Source of the DNA: Symsagittifera roscoffensis
Taxonomy: Eukaryota > Xenacoelomorpha > Acoela > Convolutidae
Length of the DNA stretch: 64,000 nucleotides
Direction: 5' to 3'
Assembly (NCBI RefSeq): GCF_963678635.1
Contig: NC_087071.1
Span: 17,485,613-17,549,612, forward strand
A program made the translations under genes and the position numbers. Position 1 is the first letter of the stretch; every line of letters starts with the position of its first letter. Below, piece after piece: positions 37,601 through 43,939 of this stretch. The notes beneath the pieces are model-generated. The model did no database searches and had not been told where the DNA came from. It saw nothing but the letters and a program-made list of their open reading frames with translations.

Positions 37601-37756
37601 TTATACAATTATTTTTTTTTCAATTTGCTTATCTTATTATGACTATTAAAACAGTTTAATCCATATTTTTAGTTCGACTCTTATTATCAAGCCACGCCGA
37701 AAATAACGACACTATTTTAAAAAAACTTTGTTTTTGTATCTTTAAGACTATGGTGG

Positions 37757-37827
<71 letters not shown>

Positions 37828-39241
37828 GCGTTCTGGACGGAAGTGAGAGTAGTTGGATTTATGGTGCAGATGAACAGGTGGGCGGTGATGTGGGTGTCTA
37901 ACTCTGGCAGTCTGAAAACAGGTTGGAGGGTGTTCTTGTGAAGCGATTCTCCTAGGTAGGAACTTAAAAGAGGGGAGTAACTGGTAGTCTTGGACCTCGT
38001 TGATGTGGAGCGTCCTGATGATCCGCTTAAATTTGTTCTCTGAGAGCCTTAGGTACTCGTTAGTAGGATCGCCCCCGTCGGAGTCTGCGAGTTCATCGAC
38101 ACATTGCTCTTCAGAGTTTGAGTTTGCTTGACGAGACGGGGCGGATTTTCGTTGACTAGCTGGCTTCTGCTGGGGTGGGTGTTGAGGTGGCGAGAGGTCT
38201 GAAACTGCGCGGTCTTAAGGCGCAGGTGGCGTCTCACTGGGAGGATTTTGCACCCCTGGTAGAGGTTTTCAATGTCTTTCATGGGGTGCAACTTCTGCTA
38301 GCCCCAGTTGGTCCCGGAGAGCGCTTTGAGGATGTAGACTCGTTTGATGGCTCTTGAGGCCGCGTTAAGGCTGTGTTTAAGACTATGGTCGGAATAATCT
38401 GTGCTACTTACATATTAACCAGCTATGTTTGTTGCTTATGTTTGTAAAAGAATAAATATAGGTGGTACAGTACAGCTATTTAATTGAAACTTAAGCATAT
38501 TATAGGTCTGCTTTGGGCCGTATTAAACTACGAACCATTACGTTAAATTGCTAAAACACCACCTTATCCTATTTCATCTATTTCATAGCATGGAAAGGGC
38601 ATGTGCCTCTGGATTGAAGCCTATTTACAACAAGCCTATTTATACTATTTATACTATTACCAATTCTTTGATAGAGTTATCATTTTGTAAATCAAAGAAC
38701 CCTAGTTATGACTGGAACTTAATTGTAAATTTACACAAAAAACTTTGTTCGAGAAATTGTTCCGGGCATTTTATCAGTTCGAAAATTTTTCGTTTAGGAT
38801 ATTAACAATTAACTGGTTTTCAAAAACTAATTTTTTCTCAGGAATTGACTACTCCTAAACTTTCTGTGTCACAAACTTCAGGTCTTACAAAATTACGTTG
38901 CAGTTTTTTGAAACCTGAAAATTGAGACACCTGAAAGTGGAGGTGAGATGAATTTAGTAATTGAAAACGGAATAATTTTCATACGTATAGTTTTCATACG
39001 CAAAAATTTTGAGAACTGGAAATATTTCCGAACAGTTTCCGAACAAAAAAAAAATCCTGATTTATCTTTTCTTTTTTTTTTGGTAAGTTTAAATGAGTCT
39101 ACCTGATTTGAAATAGCCCTGCGACTGGAACACGTGGGTAAGCGAGTTCCACCCGAAGATAGTGCCGGCGAACACGAAGCACTCTATGATTGCCAATATC
39201 AACGCAACCTTTCTTCTGTAAGACGGAAACTTAATCGCCAT
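13488..39241 (-). CDS. SLC43-type (LAT3/LAT4-like) major-facilitator amino-acid transporter, 3' end missing
   Basis: Eleven exons join in phase to give about 536 codons. Exon limits are 39241-39103, 35135-34973, 30449-30403, 30331-30255, 29902-29676, 27295-27119, 23145-22955, 19861-19697, 15554-15450, 15005-14813 and 13611-13488. The product has the SLC43 layout: TM1 (IIECFVFAGTIFGWNSL), the TM2 motif GWLFDEYGTRR, TM4 WLLFPASVIVSVCG, TM5 with RRSLVISLLYGFFDSS, a hydrophilic Asn/Ser-rich central loop of about 130 residues, and TM7 to TM11 ending FPTKFFGKLVGAEVLISS. Vertebrate members carry large neutral amino acids at the plasma membrane; that role is inferred from family. TM12 and the stop codon were not found downstream; a LINE and other repeats lie there. 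The gene has a TRIM-like gene nested in one intron. Confidence 0.85.
13716..14137. mobile_element. hAT-type MITE, copy 1
   Basis: Terminal inverted repeats are CAGGGGCGGATCTAGG and CCTAAATCCGCCCCAG. The flanking 8-mers CTTGCTAG (13,708-13,715) and CTCGTTAG (14,138-14,145) match at 6 of 8 positions, as an aged hAT target duplication would. It contains homopolymer G and C runs next to the ends and no coding sequence. It sits in an intron of the SLC43-like gene. Confidence 0.8.
14146..14812. other. SLC43 intron sequence without further features
   Basis: Two overlapping open frames on opposite strands (about 14,123-14,542) cover this part but have no recognisable domain and overlap the MITE end. 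Nothing else was seen. Confidence 0.45.
14813..15005 (-). CDS. SLC43-like exon 10 (TM9-TM10)
   Basis: The acceptor TTTTTTTTTCAG is followed by KMFTREEEMEYVVFPLFLTS, a TM, and YVSTVLMATMRGFLYTLGGA. The RGF motif of TM10 is conserved in SLC43. The donor CTAGT/GTTAGT keeps phase. Confidence 0.85.
15450..15554 (-). CDS. SLC43-like exon 9 (TM8)
   Basis: It encodes HVEKYTSAFQYALLTGFLWC and PIAGLVMDRHRKDD, the family's TM8 with the PxxGxxMD motif. The acceptor is ATTTAG and the donor GACA/GTTAGT. Confidence 0.85.
15677..15890. mobile_element. Small MITE with GGCTCTTTTCC ends
   Basis: The ends AGCTCTTTTCCAGTCCCCCC and GGGGGGAACTGGAAAAGAGC form imperfect inverted repeats of about 25 bases, flanked by AAATTAT on both sides. 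It shares interior sequence with related copies at 16,537-16,735 and 25,282-25,474. Non-coding. Confidence 0.7.
16462..17049. mobile_element. hAT-type MITE, copy 2, with perfect 8-bp target duplication
   Basis: It starts CAGGGGCGGATTTAGG and ends GTGCCCCTG. It is flanked by CCTCAAAC at 16,454-16,461 and again at 17,050-17,057, a perfect 8-base duplication diagnostic of hAT transposition. Another MITE (16,537-16,735) has jumped into it. Interior text, including GCGCGCGCC, is shared with copies 1 and 3. Confidence 0.9.
16537..16735. mobile_element. GGCTCTTTTCC-type MITE nested in hAT MITE copy 2
   Basis: Its ends GGCTCTTTTTC and GAAAAAGAGCC are inverted. CAAAGG occurs on both sides, as a short target duplication would. 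The interior matches 25,282-25,474 (ACAAGGTT, TCAGTCTG, ATGTGAACA). The nesting dates it as younger than the hAT copy. Confidence 0.75.
17069..17676 (-). mobile_element. CATTACGAGGCC element, diverged copy with repeat array
   Basis: The right end (GCACTGTTTGGCCTCGTAATG, to 17,672) is the inverted form of the left end of the element at 28,904. The adjacent TTGTGCGCCTATCCAG is shared too. The left end is probably the diverged CATTACGACCGCAG at 17,069. The interior at about 17,315-17,415 is an array of roughly 22-base units (GTAAGCGGAATCCGCAAATT-like). Confidence 0.6.
17677..18280. other. Non-coding stretch upstream of the TRIM-like gene
   Basis: AT-rich. A short tandem duplication (TTGTTGGTTTCTGATT twice) lies at about 18,174-18,212. 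No core promoter element stands out. Confidence 0.4.
18281..19330 (+). CDS. TRIM-like RING / B-box / coiled-coil / MATH-like protein, intronless
   Basis: The ATG at 18,281 opens 349 codons to TGA 19,328-19,330. The RING finger (residues about 10-57) has CPIC, CGHSYC, KC and CAVC ligands. The B-box (about 90-130) has CTH, CRDC, CVPC, H and H. A coiled coil follows (about 133-175, with QLYQISNEIKQLQLRQEEVE). The C-terminal domain (about 215-345) has WKLKLEYRITILN, GWKKFILYKYI and FEPTTIAVKTEI in a MATH/TRAF-like order, as in TRIM37. Such proteins are usually E3 ubiquitin ligases; this is family inference. Oddities are a three-residue insertion (GPP) between RING ligands five and six, and a B-box first pair spaced C-x-H instead of C-x2-H. 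It lies antisense inside an intron of the SLC43-like gene. Lack of introns suggests a retrogene or a single-exon family. Confidence 0.85.
   Translation: MTTASISEFLKCPICTETLVDPRTLPCGHSYCGPPRKCLDYIKLESDPASKCAVCSKVFQVKVSDLNPLYGIREAIEAFSLDNKVVERGQPCTHAELEFKMWCRDCSVALCVPCVDAYHSSHYLNSYKAVLKEQAEKILPELEGLDLQLYQISNEIKQLQLRQEEVEKRAKYKTTVRQIAAGNTVSQSPELLAFLNSKLTDVRQHWVDNFERKSFEFILAFKNVPLQFANLKEEYSLDYHVRDFQFRINIDIRKYDDKEWLSAYLKVLPIIPNEEPWKLKLEYRITILNTNVAKNVVHGYFPDVFGNGASSCGWKKFILYKYIISDQSGFIFEPTTIAVKTEIKDLTLL
19331..19696. other. 3' flank of the TRIM-like gene
   Basis: AT-rich sequence between the TRIM-like stop and the antisense SLC43 exon 8. No further feature was recognised. Confidence 0.4.
19697..19861 (-). 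CDS. SLC43-like exon 8 (TM7)
   Basis: The acceptor is GTACAG. The exon encodes EPCPRLSSIFCSSTFIFQVV, then WFLSLSFICNFYIGTYYFW and KHLTAQNQHYS. This fits the LCSPxFxW...N start of the second SLC43 half. The donor GATG/GTGAGA is consensus. Confidence 0.8.
19862..21400. other. SLC43 intron; degenerate hairpin-element fragment at about 20,860-21,045
   Basis: Mostly featureless. ATCAACGCGTTAGG near 20,860 and TTGATACGAGCAG at 21,032-21,044 are the core and 3' end marker of the hairpin-ended family, on the plus strand. Confidence 0.5.
21405..21773 (+). mobile_element. Hairpin-ended element, copy with eroded 5' part
   Basis: CTGAGCTCAAATTTAGGAAG (about 21,474) and GGGCAGTCGGATCAATCAAG (about 21,730) match full copies. 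So does the end CTGATACGAGCAGTCTT at 21,757-21,773. The first 100 bases no longer align well. Confidence 0.65.
22260..22618 (-). mobile_element. Two overlapping partial hairpin-ended elements
   Basis: On the minus strand, the 5' part of the family (AAAGTGACGGAATATTTATG at about 22,590-22,609, with CTGAGCTC upstream of it) is followed by a second 5'-half-like block at about 22,360-22,450, and then by the middle of the element. This looks like one copy inserted in, or recombined with, another. Confidence 0.55.
22619..22954. other. SLC43 intron stretch without further features
   Basis: AT-rich, with several A-runs. Nothing coding was recognised. Confidence 0.4.
22955..23145 (-). CDS. SLC43-like exon 7 (central loop)
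   Basis: A strong acceptor (TTTTTTTAG at about 23,146-23,154) is followed by SMMLVTEDPRFKSYADDVNA and NGTIAIQTDNFGRAS. The exon ends SINANLNA before GCAG/GTCGTT. Phase fits both neighbours. The loop is Asn/Ala-rich and hydrophilic. Confidence 0.7.
23146..25281. other. SLC43 intron, mostly featureless
   Basis: A degenerate 13-15-base repetition (AAAATCC-containing) lies at about 23,685-23,760. A GC-richer open stretch on the minus strand at about 24,390-24,671 was considered as an exon and not accepted. Nothing else was recognised. Confidence 0.4.
25282..25474. mobile_element. Small MITE with GGCTCTTTTTAC / AAAAAGAGCT ends
   Basis: It has the same ends and interior as the MITE nested at 16,537-16,735 (CCCCCACCTCAC, ACAAGGTT, TGTGAACA), and is a solitary copy here. 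Confidence 0.7.
25960..26010 (-). repeat. Single end of a CATTACGAGGCC element
   Basis: AAAAACTTGTCTCTG and CCAGTGCACAGTTTGGCCTC match the ends of the copies at 28,904 and 34,369. The opposite end was not found. Confidence 0.6.
26307..26731. mobile_element. hAT-type MITE, copy 3
   Basis: The ends are CATGGGCCGATGTAGG and ATCCGCCCTTG, diverged forms of CAGGGGCGGATCTAGG. The flanking 8-mers GGGTGAGA and GAGTGGGA match at 6 of 8 positions. The interior closely follows copy 1 (GATTTTCTCGAGGGGGG, GGTCGACC, GCGCGCGC). An open frame of 144 codons through it is not a gene. Confidence 0.8.
27119..27295 (-). CDS. SLC43-like exon 6 (central loop)
   Basis: A hydrophilic exon reading EFLDVTELSRQSSGSKQKNK and then an Asn/His/Ser-rich stretch ending KAQSYNF. 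The donor TTCAG/GTCAGA leaves two bases that make AGC with the next exon. The open frame runs past the donor, but composition changes there. Confidence 0.65.
27524..28422. mobile_element. Element with CCCGGGT and ATGCTAGTCATACAATT inverted ends
   Basis: The left end (CGCCCGGGTTGACC, then CCAAAAATGCTAATCATACA) and the right end (TGACTAGCATTTTTGGTAAA, then CCCGGGTAATTA) are imperfect inverted repeats of roughly 40 bases. A third copy of the inner motif forms a perfect 36-base palindrome at 27,725-27,760. The unit may therefore be 250 or about 900 bases long. Non-coding. Confidence 0.5.
27725..27760. repeat. Perfect 36-bp palindrome
   Basis: AGTCATACAATTTCCATA is followed immediately by its exact reverse complement. 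The palindrome has no spacer and can form a cruciform or hairpin. Confidence 0.9.
28468..28565. repeat. Fragment of the hAT-type MITE family
   Basis: CTCGACCCCTCACCAACC and CCCCCTTGGCATTATTTT follow the subterminal region of the hAT MITEs (also seen at 40,057-40,230), but the ends are missing. Confidence 0.45.
28600..28760. repeat. Imperfect inverted repeat rich in AATTGATTA
   Basis: AGTGAAAAATAATTGATTA and TAATCAATTGTTCTTCACT form inverted ends of a roughly 110-base unit. Confidence 0.45.
28904..29546. mobile_element. CATTACGAGGCC element, complete copy with internal repeat array
   Basis: The terminal inverted repeats CATTACGAGGCCGAACTGTG and CACAGTTTGGCCTCGTAATG bound about 643 bases. The interior (about 29,090-29,280) is an array of 20-25-base units built on GCGGATTCCGCTTACAATTT. 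A proximal block (GGATAGGCGCACAATTTTGT, then TCCTGGATTC) recurs next to the end at 34,369. No transposase frame and no clear target duplication were seen. Confidence 0.75.
29676..29902 (-). CDS. SLC43-like exon 5 (TM5-TM6)
   Basis: It encodes IGNMFIQRRSLVISLLYGFF, then DSSGSVAHIVNILFDWGIST, then a TM and KILPAGKISWPPPKL. This is the characteristic GN-F-x(3)-RS...GxxDSS block of SLC43. The donor is either 29,676 (AT/GTGTAT) with the acceptor at 27,295, or 29,681 (TTA/GTCATG) with 27,291. Both keep frame. Confidence 0.9.
30255..30331 (-). CDS. SLC43-like exon 4 (TM4)
   Basis: It encodes TPWLLFPASVIVSVCGNGLM and then ITNVH, matching the conserved FPA...GG...ITN block of SLC43 proteins. The acceptor is TTCTAG and the donor CAC/GTGAGC. 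Confidence 0.85.
30403..30449 (-). CDS. SLC43-like exon 3 (47 bases, TM3)
   Basis: This very short exon encodes ICLAFGYILFGLSST. The acceptor is GTTTAG and the donor CAG/GTAAAC. It joins in phase on both sides (AGA and GAA junction codons). Confidence 0.75.
30450..32290. other. SLC43 intron without recognised features
   Basis: AT-rich sequence with several short open frames that lack protein-like composition. Confidence 0.4.
32290..32596 (+). mobile_element. Hairpin-ended element, 5'-truncated copy
   Basis: GGCCAATTTGGGATAATCAA, CGCGCAATATTTTGCG and CCGCTCCATAGACC match the second half of full copies. The end is eroded (CAGAGCTTCGCCACAAGGAG). It lies just left of the mariner insertion. Confidence 0.6.
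32665..34120 (-). mobile_element. DD41D (rosa-like) mariner-family DNA transposon
   Basis: The inverted ends CAGGGTGTTTCAAATAAACT, continuing GTAAT, are identical for 25 bases. After one mismatch they match again for 8 bases. The element is flanked by TA at 32,663-32,664 and 34,121-34,122, the Tc1/mariner target duplication. Its 1456 bases carry one transposase gene on the minus strand. Near-identical ends and a single lesion in the gene indicate recent activity. It lies in SLC43 intron sequence between two fragments of the hairpin-ended family. Confidence 0.95.
32792..33883 (-). pseudogene. Mariner-family (DD41D) transposase with one in-frame TAG
   Basis: The frame runs from ATG at 33,883 to the stop at 32,792 (about 362 residues) and is interrupted only by TAG at 33,455-33,457. 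The N-terminal half has two helix-turn-helix regions (VNEEKRIICLFAIYESPTEV, and KAAADLGLSRTTTWRVARA), which bind the terminal repeats. The catalytic half has VIFSDEKWWVL (first D), IWFMQDGATCH (second D) and SPDLNPLDFWLW (third D). Counting gives 41 residues between the second and third aspartates, the DD41D spacing described for rosa-like elements. The enzyme cuts and pastes the element. The C-terminus ends GGHFQHLL. One nucleotide change would account for the stop. Spacing is seen; family name is from knowledge. Confidence 0.9.
34123..34156 (+). repeat. 3'-end fragment of the hairpin-ended family
   Basis: GAAGTCAGAACACTAAGAGC and TTTGCCCTAAAACGAGCAAC follow the terminal 35 bases of the family, directly right of the mariner element. 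Confidence 0.55.
34365..34450 (+). repeat. Single end of a CATTACGAGGCC element
   Basis: CATAACGAGGCCAAACTGTG, GGATAGGCGCACAATTTTGT and TCCTGGATTCAAGAGACAAG match the left 85 bases of the complete copy at 28,904. No partner end was found within 1 kb. Confidence 0.65.
34973..35135 (-). CDS. SLC43-like exon 2 (TM2, DEYGTR loop)
   Basis: The acceptor is CTGCAG. The exon encodes a hydrophilic stretch, then EEQDRMFNLVFIWALFFLN and GTGWLFDEYGTR. The FDxxGT motif after TM2 is the signature loop of major-facilitator carriers of this family. The donor chosen is GGAG/GTCCAA, because it keeps phase and loop length with the 47-base exon that follows. Confidence 0.85.
35490..35690 (-). mobile_element. 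Hairpin-ended element, 3'-part copy
   Basis: On the minus strand it ends GATACGAGCAGTCTT, with hairpin TCAGGGCTTCACCCTGA and AGTCGGAAC upstream. The 5' half is missing. Confidence 0.65.
35691..36731. other. SLC43 intron 1 sequence without recognised features
   Basis: AT-rich. Nothing coding was seen. Confidence 0.4.
36732..37185 (+). mobile_element. Hairpin-ended element, diverged copy
   Basis: TTTTCCGACTCTTCTCGAA, TTTTGTGCTCTGGGTGG and AATCGGATCATTCAGG match the ends, closing with TATACGAGCAGTATT. It is followed by the dispersed repeat also seen after the copy at 5225. Confidence 0.6.
37225..37400. repeat. Dispersed repeat shared with 5765-5950
   Basis: AAATCAGGTACCACAATTTA and GGGTTGAGTGATATATCATA match 5765-5950 in the same orientation, and again follow a hairpin-ended element. 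Confidence 0.6.
37748..37827. repeat. (GAT)n microsatellite
   Basis: About 25 near-perfect GAT units. It forms the 3' tail of the Jockey-like insertion on the minus strand. Confidence 0.95.
37755..38375 (-). mobile_element. 5'-truncated Jockey-like LINE fragment with target duplication and (ATC)n tail
   Basis: TTTAAGACTATGGT occurs at 37,741-37,754 and 38,376-38,389, a perfect 14-base duplication. Between these, the minus strand encodes the C-terminal region of a Jockey-type ORF2 in shifting frames: AIKRVYILKALSGTNWG, then LPVRRHLRLKTAQFQTSRHL, then HLFICTINPTTLTS (the HLFxC zinc-knuckle end). The 3' end runs into about 75 bases of (ATC)n, seen here as (GAT)n at 37,755-37,826. That tail and the duplication are the marks of target-primed reverse transcription. 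Internal deletions and stops make it a pseudogene. Methionine-repeat frames on the plus strand are artefacts of the microsatellite. Confidence 0.8.
39103..39241 (-). CDS. SLC43-like exon 1 (start codon, TM1)
   Basis: The ATG is at 39,241 downwards, followed by MAIKFPSYRRKVALILAIIE. TM1 ends GWNSLTHVFQSQGY, which matches the SLC43 N-terminus. The donor is CAG/GTAGAC. The junction codon is GAC with the next exon. Confidence 0.85.
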
Positions 39242-40050
39242 AATAGTCAAGGTGTAAATCACTCTTTTACTTGATTAAAACATATATTAACCGATTGATG
39301 AAATTTTATGAAAAACATCAAACTTTAAGTTTTTCATAAATGGATTTAAAATTGTCTCGGAACGAGTTTAATTTTATCCATTGATTTTTGTCTGGCTCAG
39401 GTAAATACAAAGAAGATGTTTGTATAATGAAGACTATAACGTGTTTAAGGCAACATTGTAGTTAAATCTGACTCATTTGAGATTTATCATACTTTGTAAA
39501 ATACGGATCACGAGCGAAAACTTTATCAATCGATAGTATATTTGAATTATCAATGGAAAATACTCTGAACAAATCAATTAGGGCGAAAACAGGATGATTT
39601 ATGTTGCAATGAAACGTGTAATCTTTAGTCTTAGTTTGGTTTCTTCAGATGGTGAAGTTTTACTGTTTCGTGTTGATTCAACGAGGATGACTTTACTTAT
39701 CTCTAGCCCAGGTTATAAATTCTAATCATAGTTTCTGTTTATGGGATCATCTGACTTTACACTGTTCGAAACAAAACAGTTGAGAAATGAAATGATGATT
39801 TAAAATATTTCTTACCATGAGATCAAAATAGCTGAACAAAATTTTAAGGAAACGATTTTTATGTTTTATCTAAAATTAAGTGCAGCGGGTTGATTTTTTT
39901 TACATGAAATCAATTTTTCAGAATGAAACAATAATGCTTCCTTGAGCAAATTGAACTGAACTGATATTTATCTGTTGTGCGTTTTTTCAAGAAAGATAAT
40001 TAATTAAACGTGTGTGTGATTAATTTTTTTAAGCTATATCAGTCATGATT
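39242..40050. other. 5' flank of the SLC43-like gene
   Basis: AT-rich sequence upstream of the start codon. The promoter and any non-coding first exon were not recognised. Confidence 0.4.
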
Positions 40051-40056
40051 AAATTT

Positions 40057-40235
40057 ATGGGCAGATTTAGGGGAGGAAGGTGTTCGGACCTAACCACCGC
40101 TGCCACTAACGAGTTCGACCCCTTCACCAACCAAAGGGTCCATTTGGTATTTTTTACACGACATCCTGTCTCGACCAACTGGCACAAAAATTTATCTAAA
40201 GGTGCCTCTGGCAACAGTTTATAATAATTTGGAGG
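40057..40235. repeat. Fragment of the hAT-type MITE family
   Basis: GGGCAGATTTAGGGGAGG, GAGTTCGACCCCTTCACC and TCTAAAGGTGCCTCTGG follow the left half of hAT MITE copies 1-3. The right end is missing. Confidence 0.5.
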
Positions 40236-42350
40236 GGGAATAAAACAAGCTCAGTAAAACAAGAAGAGCAACTTACGCCATTAAGTTTTATTTTTTTGCC
40301 TATTAATTTTGTTAATTATTAATCACAATTAATCATTTAAAATTAATTTTAATAATCAAAATTAACAAATTTGGTTAATTTTTTTAAAATTTCAAGTAAT
40401 ACAAAGTAACTTTAAAGTTTCAAAAAGAAGAAACTAAAAATTTGGGAAGAAATTTATATCAACTAAATTTTGAAAAATTAGTACTTTGAGCAAACAAAAA
40501 ACGCAGTTCGCGGTAGCTCACTAAAGATTTAATACCAAAAACATTTAAACTTAGTCGCATAACATGTGGTATAGTAGGTGAGCAACAGCTATATATTGCG
40601 TCGAGAAATTTTGTGAACAGATAACTAAATTGGCTGCATTTAGTATGTTTCAAAATCATACAGTTTTGATACCTCGACTACCTCATGGTTCATTCCACGA
40701 CATCATTTTGGTCGACCAACAAAAGAAACCAATTAAAAAAAAATTTGGGGTATCACGCTATGAAAAACGCAAGAATTTTGTTTAAAAACCTCCAAAACAT
40801 ACAAATTGTACTAGATTGGATACAAGCAATCATAATAATCAAAAACACAAATTATGATTGTAGAGTGTGTGTATATGTGTGTAGGTTTTCTATGCATAGA
40901 TATGTTTATAAACTGATTTGCTTTTGCTGAATTTTGACTTTTAAAAAACTTAGCAACAGACATTTTGAAAATTTTCAATTATTATTTTTCAGCACTTCCC
41001 TCATCACATACCTATTTAAAAAAAGGTTCAATTGAAGTTTTATCTATGAACAACAAATCCAAATCTAACAACCGCTGTTGTCTGCCGTAATCAAAAAATC
41101 TAACAATTACGAAAAATTTAGTTGTTTGGTCAGTGTTTGTAATTGAAGTTTTCTTTGTAGTTTTTCTACTGCTTCGAAACTGCTCGGGTTGCATTCCTTC
41201 TTAAACAAACTTATTACTGCTCGACCATTGTACTGATATTCCCCGCCAACTTAAGCTCATTTAGGTTTTTCGTTATAAGCTGGAAAAGTAAAGCGGAGCT
41301 AGTTTTCGTTTGAAATCAGACGTTATTTTTACTAAGTCGGTTGCCTTTTTTTGCTATGTATGTTTTCGTAATTTTACTAACTCACTTAAAAAAAGTAATT
41401 TTTTATAAGATGTTACACGGTAACAGAACCGAATATGATATTGTCAAAAGCATTGTTCCATTTATCGATACCTCTGATCAAATTTGTACTCAGGTTTTCT
41501 TTGTCCGCTTACAAAAAAGCAGATAAACTAAATAAATCTGATAAATTCGAGTCTTATATCGAACTAAATCCCTCCAACTATTAATGCGTACGCAGTTGAA
41601 AATGGCTTTTTTTTTGTTCACACAAAAATTTGTATTCACAATTAATAATTATAATAAATTGTTTCCAGTATAGGTTCACATTGATCGTTATAAATTGTAT
41701 GAATGACCACTTGAAAATACCCAGTCTAGGAGATTAGACAATTTCTGCTTGTTTTCAGACGTCTTAAAACAATTGAGTTTTATGAGTATTTCTATCGGAT
41801 TGATCGACGCGGCAATTGGTATATTCCTCTTCTATTGAAAGTCTTTAAAATTTTTTCGTTTATTTATCAATTTCAGCAGCTACTTGTTTGTTAAAAATTT
41901 TTCTCTCAAACTTAGAAAATATATATATAAATATGTTTTTTGTTCTCTCATCCCCGTGGATAAATTTGTTTGAAAAGCCTGCGCCATTTAGTGGTGATGG
42001 GCATCTCGTTCATAACCGATGTTGGACCATAAGGCTTGTCCTACAAAGTTATTAACTGAATTTATCGTTGGCGGAATAAGTACAAAAACCCGGCATTTTA
42101 TTCAAGTTAGTGTAGCAAGGTAAAAAAAATTGCAAAAAATTCACACTTTCATATGCCATTTTTTAGAAAAACGGAAATCAAAAACATCTTGATTAAGTAA
42201 AAACTGACGAGAAAACCAGAGCTGACAAAAAGTAATTGAACAATAATGAATCTCCAACATAACTAATTTTGAGCTTGCACTTTGTTTTCAAGTTTGTTAT
42301 AACCTAAATTTTTGAGCTGATAAAGTACGCTAAATTATGCAGTACCACTC
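40236..42350. other. Intergenic AT-rich stretch
   Basis: Palindromic AATTAATC runs at about 40,300-40,385. No gene was recognised. Confidence 0.4.
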
Positions 42351-42354
42351 AGTA

Positions 42355-42740
42355 TTGATCCAAGTTTCAAAATATATGACAAAATGTTTGCGCTCGGGTT
42401 GTTATTTTTTCCCCAGAAAAAAATCGACTTTTAAGTTAGTCATTTTTGCGGAATTTTTATAACAATCTGATTGATACTGATGTCTTTGATAGTTTTTAAC
42501 TAGGAAACGAACGGTGGTTTGTAAATAGTCACTTCGGCCTACTTAGGACAATAAACAGGCAAAATATTTCATTCTTTAGCGCGTGGGTGGAAAAATTCCG
42601 GCTCAAAAGTTTGTTCAAACTGAATTAAGACTATTTGTCGCTACTTTTACGCTACTAAAGCAACAATTTTTGTTTGTATTTTATACGACGTAAGGGGGAA
42701 AACCTTTCTGTAAGTTTTTCATCGTTATTCATTGAAAAGC
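42355..42740 (+). mobile_element. Hairpin-ended element, 5' and middle part, diverged
   Basis: ATGTTTGCGCTCGGGTTG, GACTTTTAAGTTAGTCATTT and ATTTCATTCTTTAGCGCGT match the family. The 3' end is not recognisable. Confidence 0.5.
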
Positions 42741-43935
42741 TTTTAACAATCATAATCAGTATCCAGCGCGAATCCACATAGAAAAAGTCGTGGATGTTTC
42801 ACATTCGCTCTGCTGATATATTTTTAAACTCATGCAAAAAAAATTTTAGAGAATGAAAAAAAGAAACTCGGCCAATTTATAAAAAAACGTTTATTGCCCA
42901 CTTATTCACTAAAATTTTAACTCCGGAAAACAAAACTCCTACTGAACCATTAGAGTTTATTTCGTTTTTTTTTTTGGAAATTCAACATCGTTGATGATTC
43001 AAAAATATAATTTTTCCTTATCAATTAAGCGGTCAAAACTCTATCAATACGAATCAACTAACTAATTCCTTAGGTACTGTTCATAAATTTTACATGTAGT
43101 AGTTGGTTTTCTTTCGCTAAGAACAACAATTTTTGGAAAAGGCTACAAGCAAAACTTATGCGAAATTGACTTTTTTGGATTTTACATTTTGATTGCAAAA
43201 AAGTCTCTGGAATAACACTTTTGATGATTATTGCTGCATTCTTTTATTGAAATGATCTTTTAGTGGTATTTTCGGTTTTATCCTTTTGTGGTTTCTGTTA
43301 AACTAATTGCTACTTAACAAATTCTCCCTGTGAAGATTGGTTAAGTAATTTTAAATCTCAAGACATTTGAGAAAATTGCAATAGTGACTGCATTAGCAAT
43401 ACAATTGAGGTTTAATGACAAGCTCTGTGATATAAACAAAATAAATTTCCATCAAATAGCTGCAAAAATTTTTGGAAACAAATCATCATTTCAAATTTAA
43501 AGAGGTTCTTCGAACTAAGCCATTGAATCACAAACAAATTTTGAAAAAAAATTAAACATTTGAAAATAAATGTTTACTTGAAGAGTGTATATTAATTATC
43601 ATTAACAGTGAAATTTTTACCTAGCCTAAAAACACAAAGCAAGCAAGGTTTAATTTTTGTTGACTACAGATTTGCAATTGTTTTATTCGAAGCCATAAAA
43701 TAGAAAACAGAAACCTTGAAAGTCTTATCAAAACTTTTGCAGGATATGCGATTTCTCGATTATTTGGGATATTTGTATTCCAGTTACCTTTTTGAAATTC
43801 TAAAAACAAATCAAAACTAAAATTGAAAAGCGAACGTCAGTTTTGCAATAAACACTGAAATTGTGTACTTTGTAGTGAGCGTAAAAATTAGACATGAATA
43901 ATTTGGCATATGCTAAGTGATAGTATTTGAAGGGA
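42741..43935. other. Intergenic AT-rich stretch
   Basis: Nothing recognised. Confidence 0.4.
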
Positions 43936-43939
43936 TCAA

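Noticed and set aside
37750-37941. Open frame with a run of about 20 methionines
   Set aside because: It is the (GAT)n microsatellite read in one frame; the real content is a minus-strand Jockey-like fragment.
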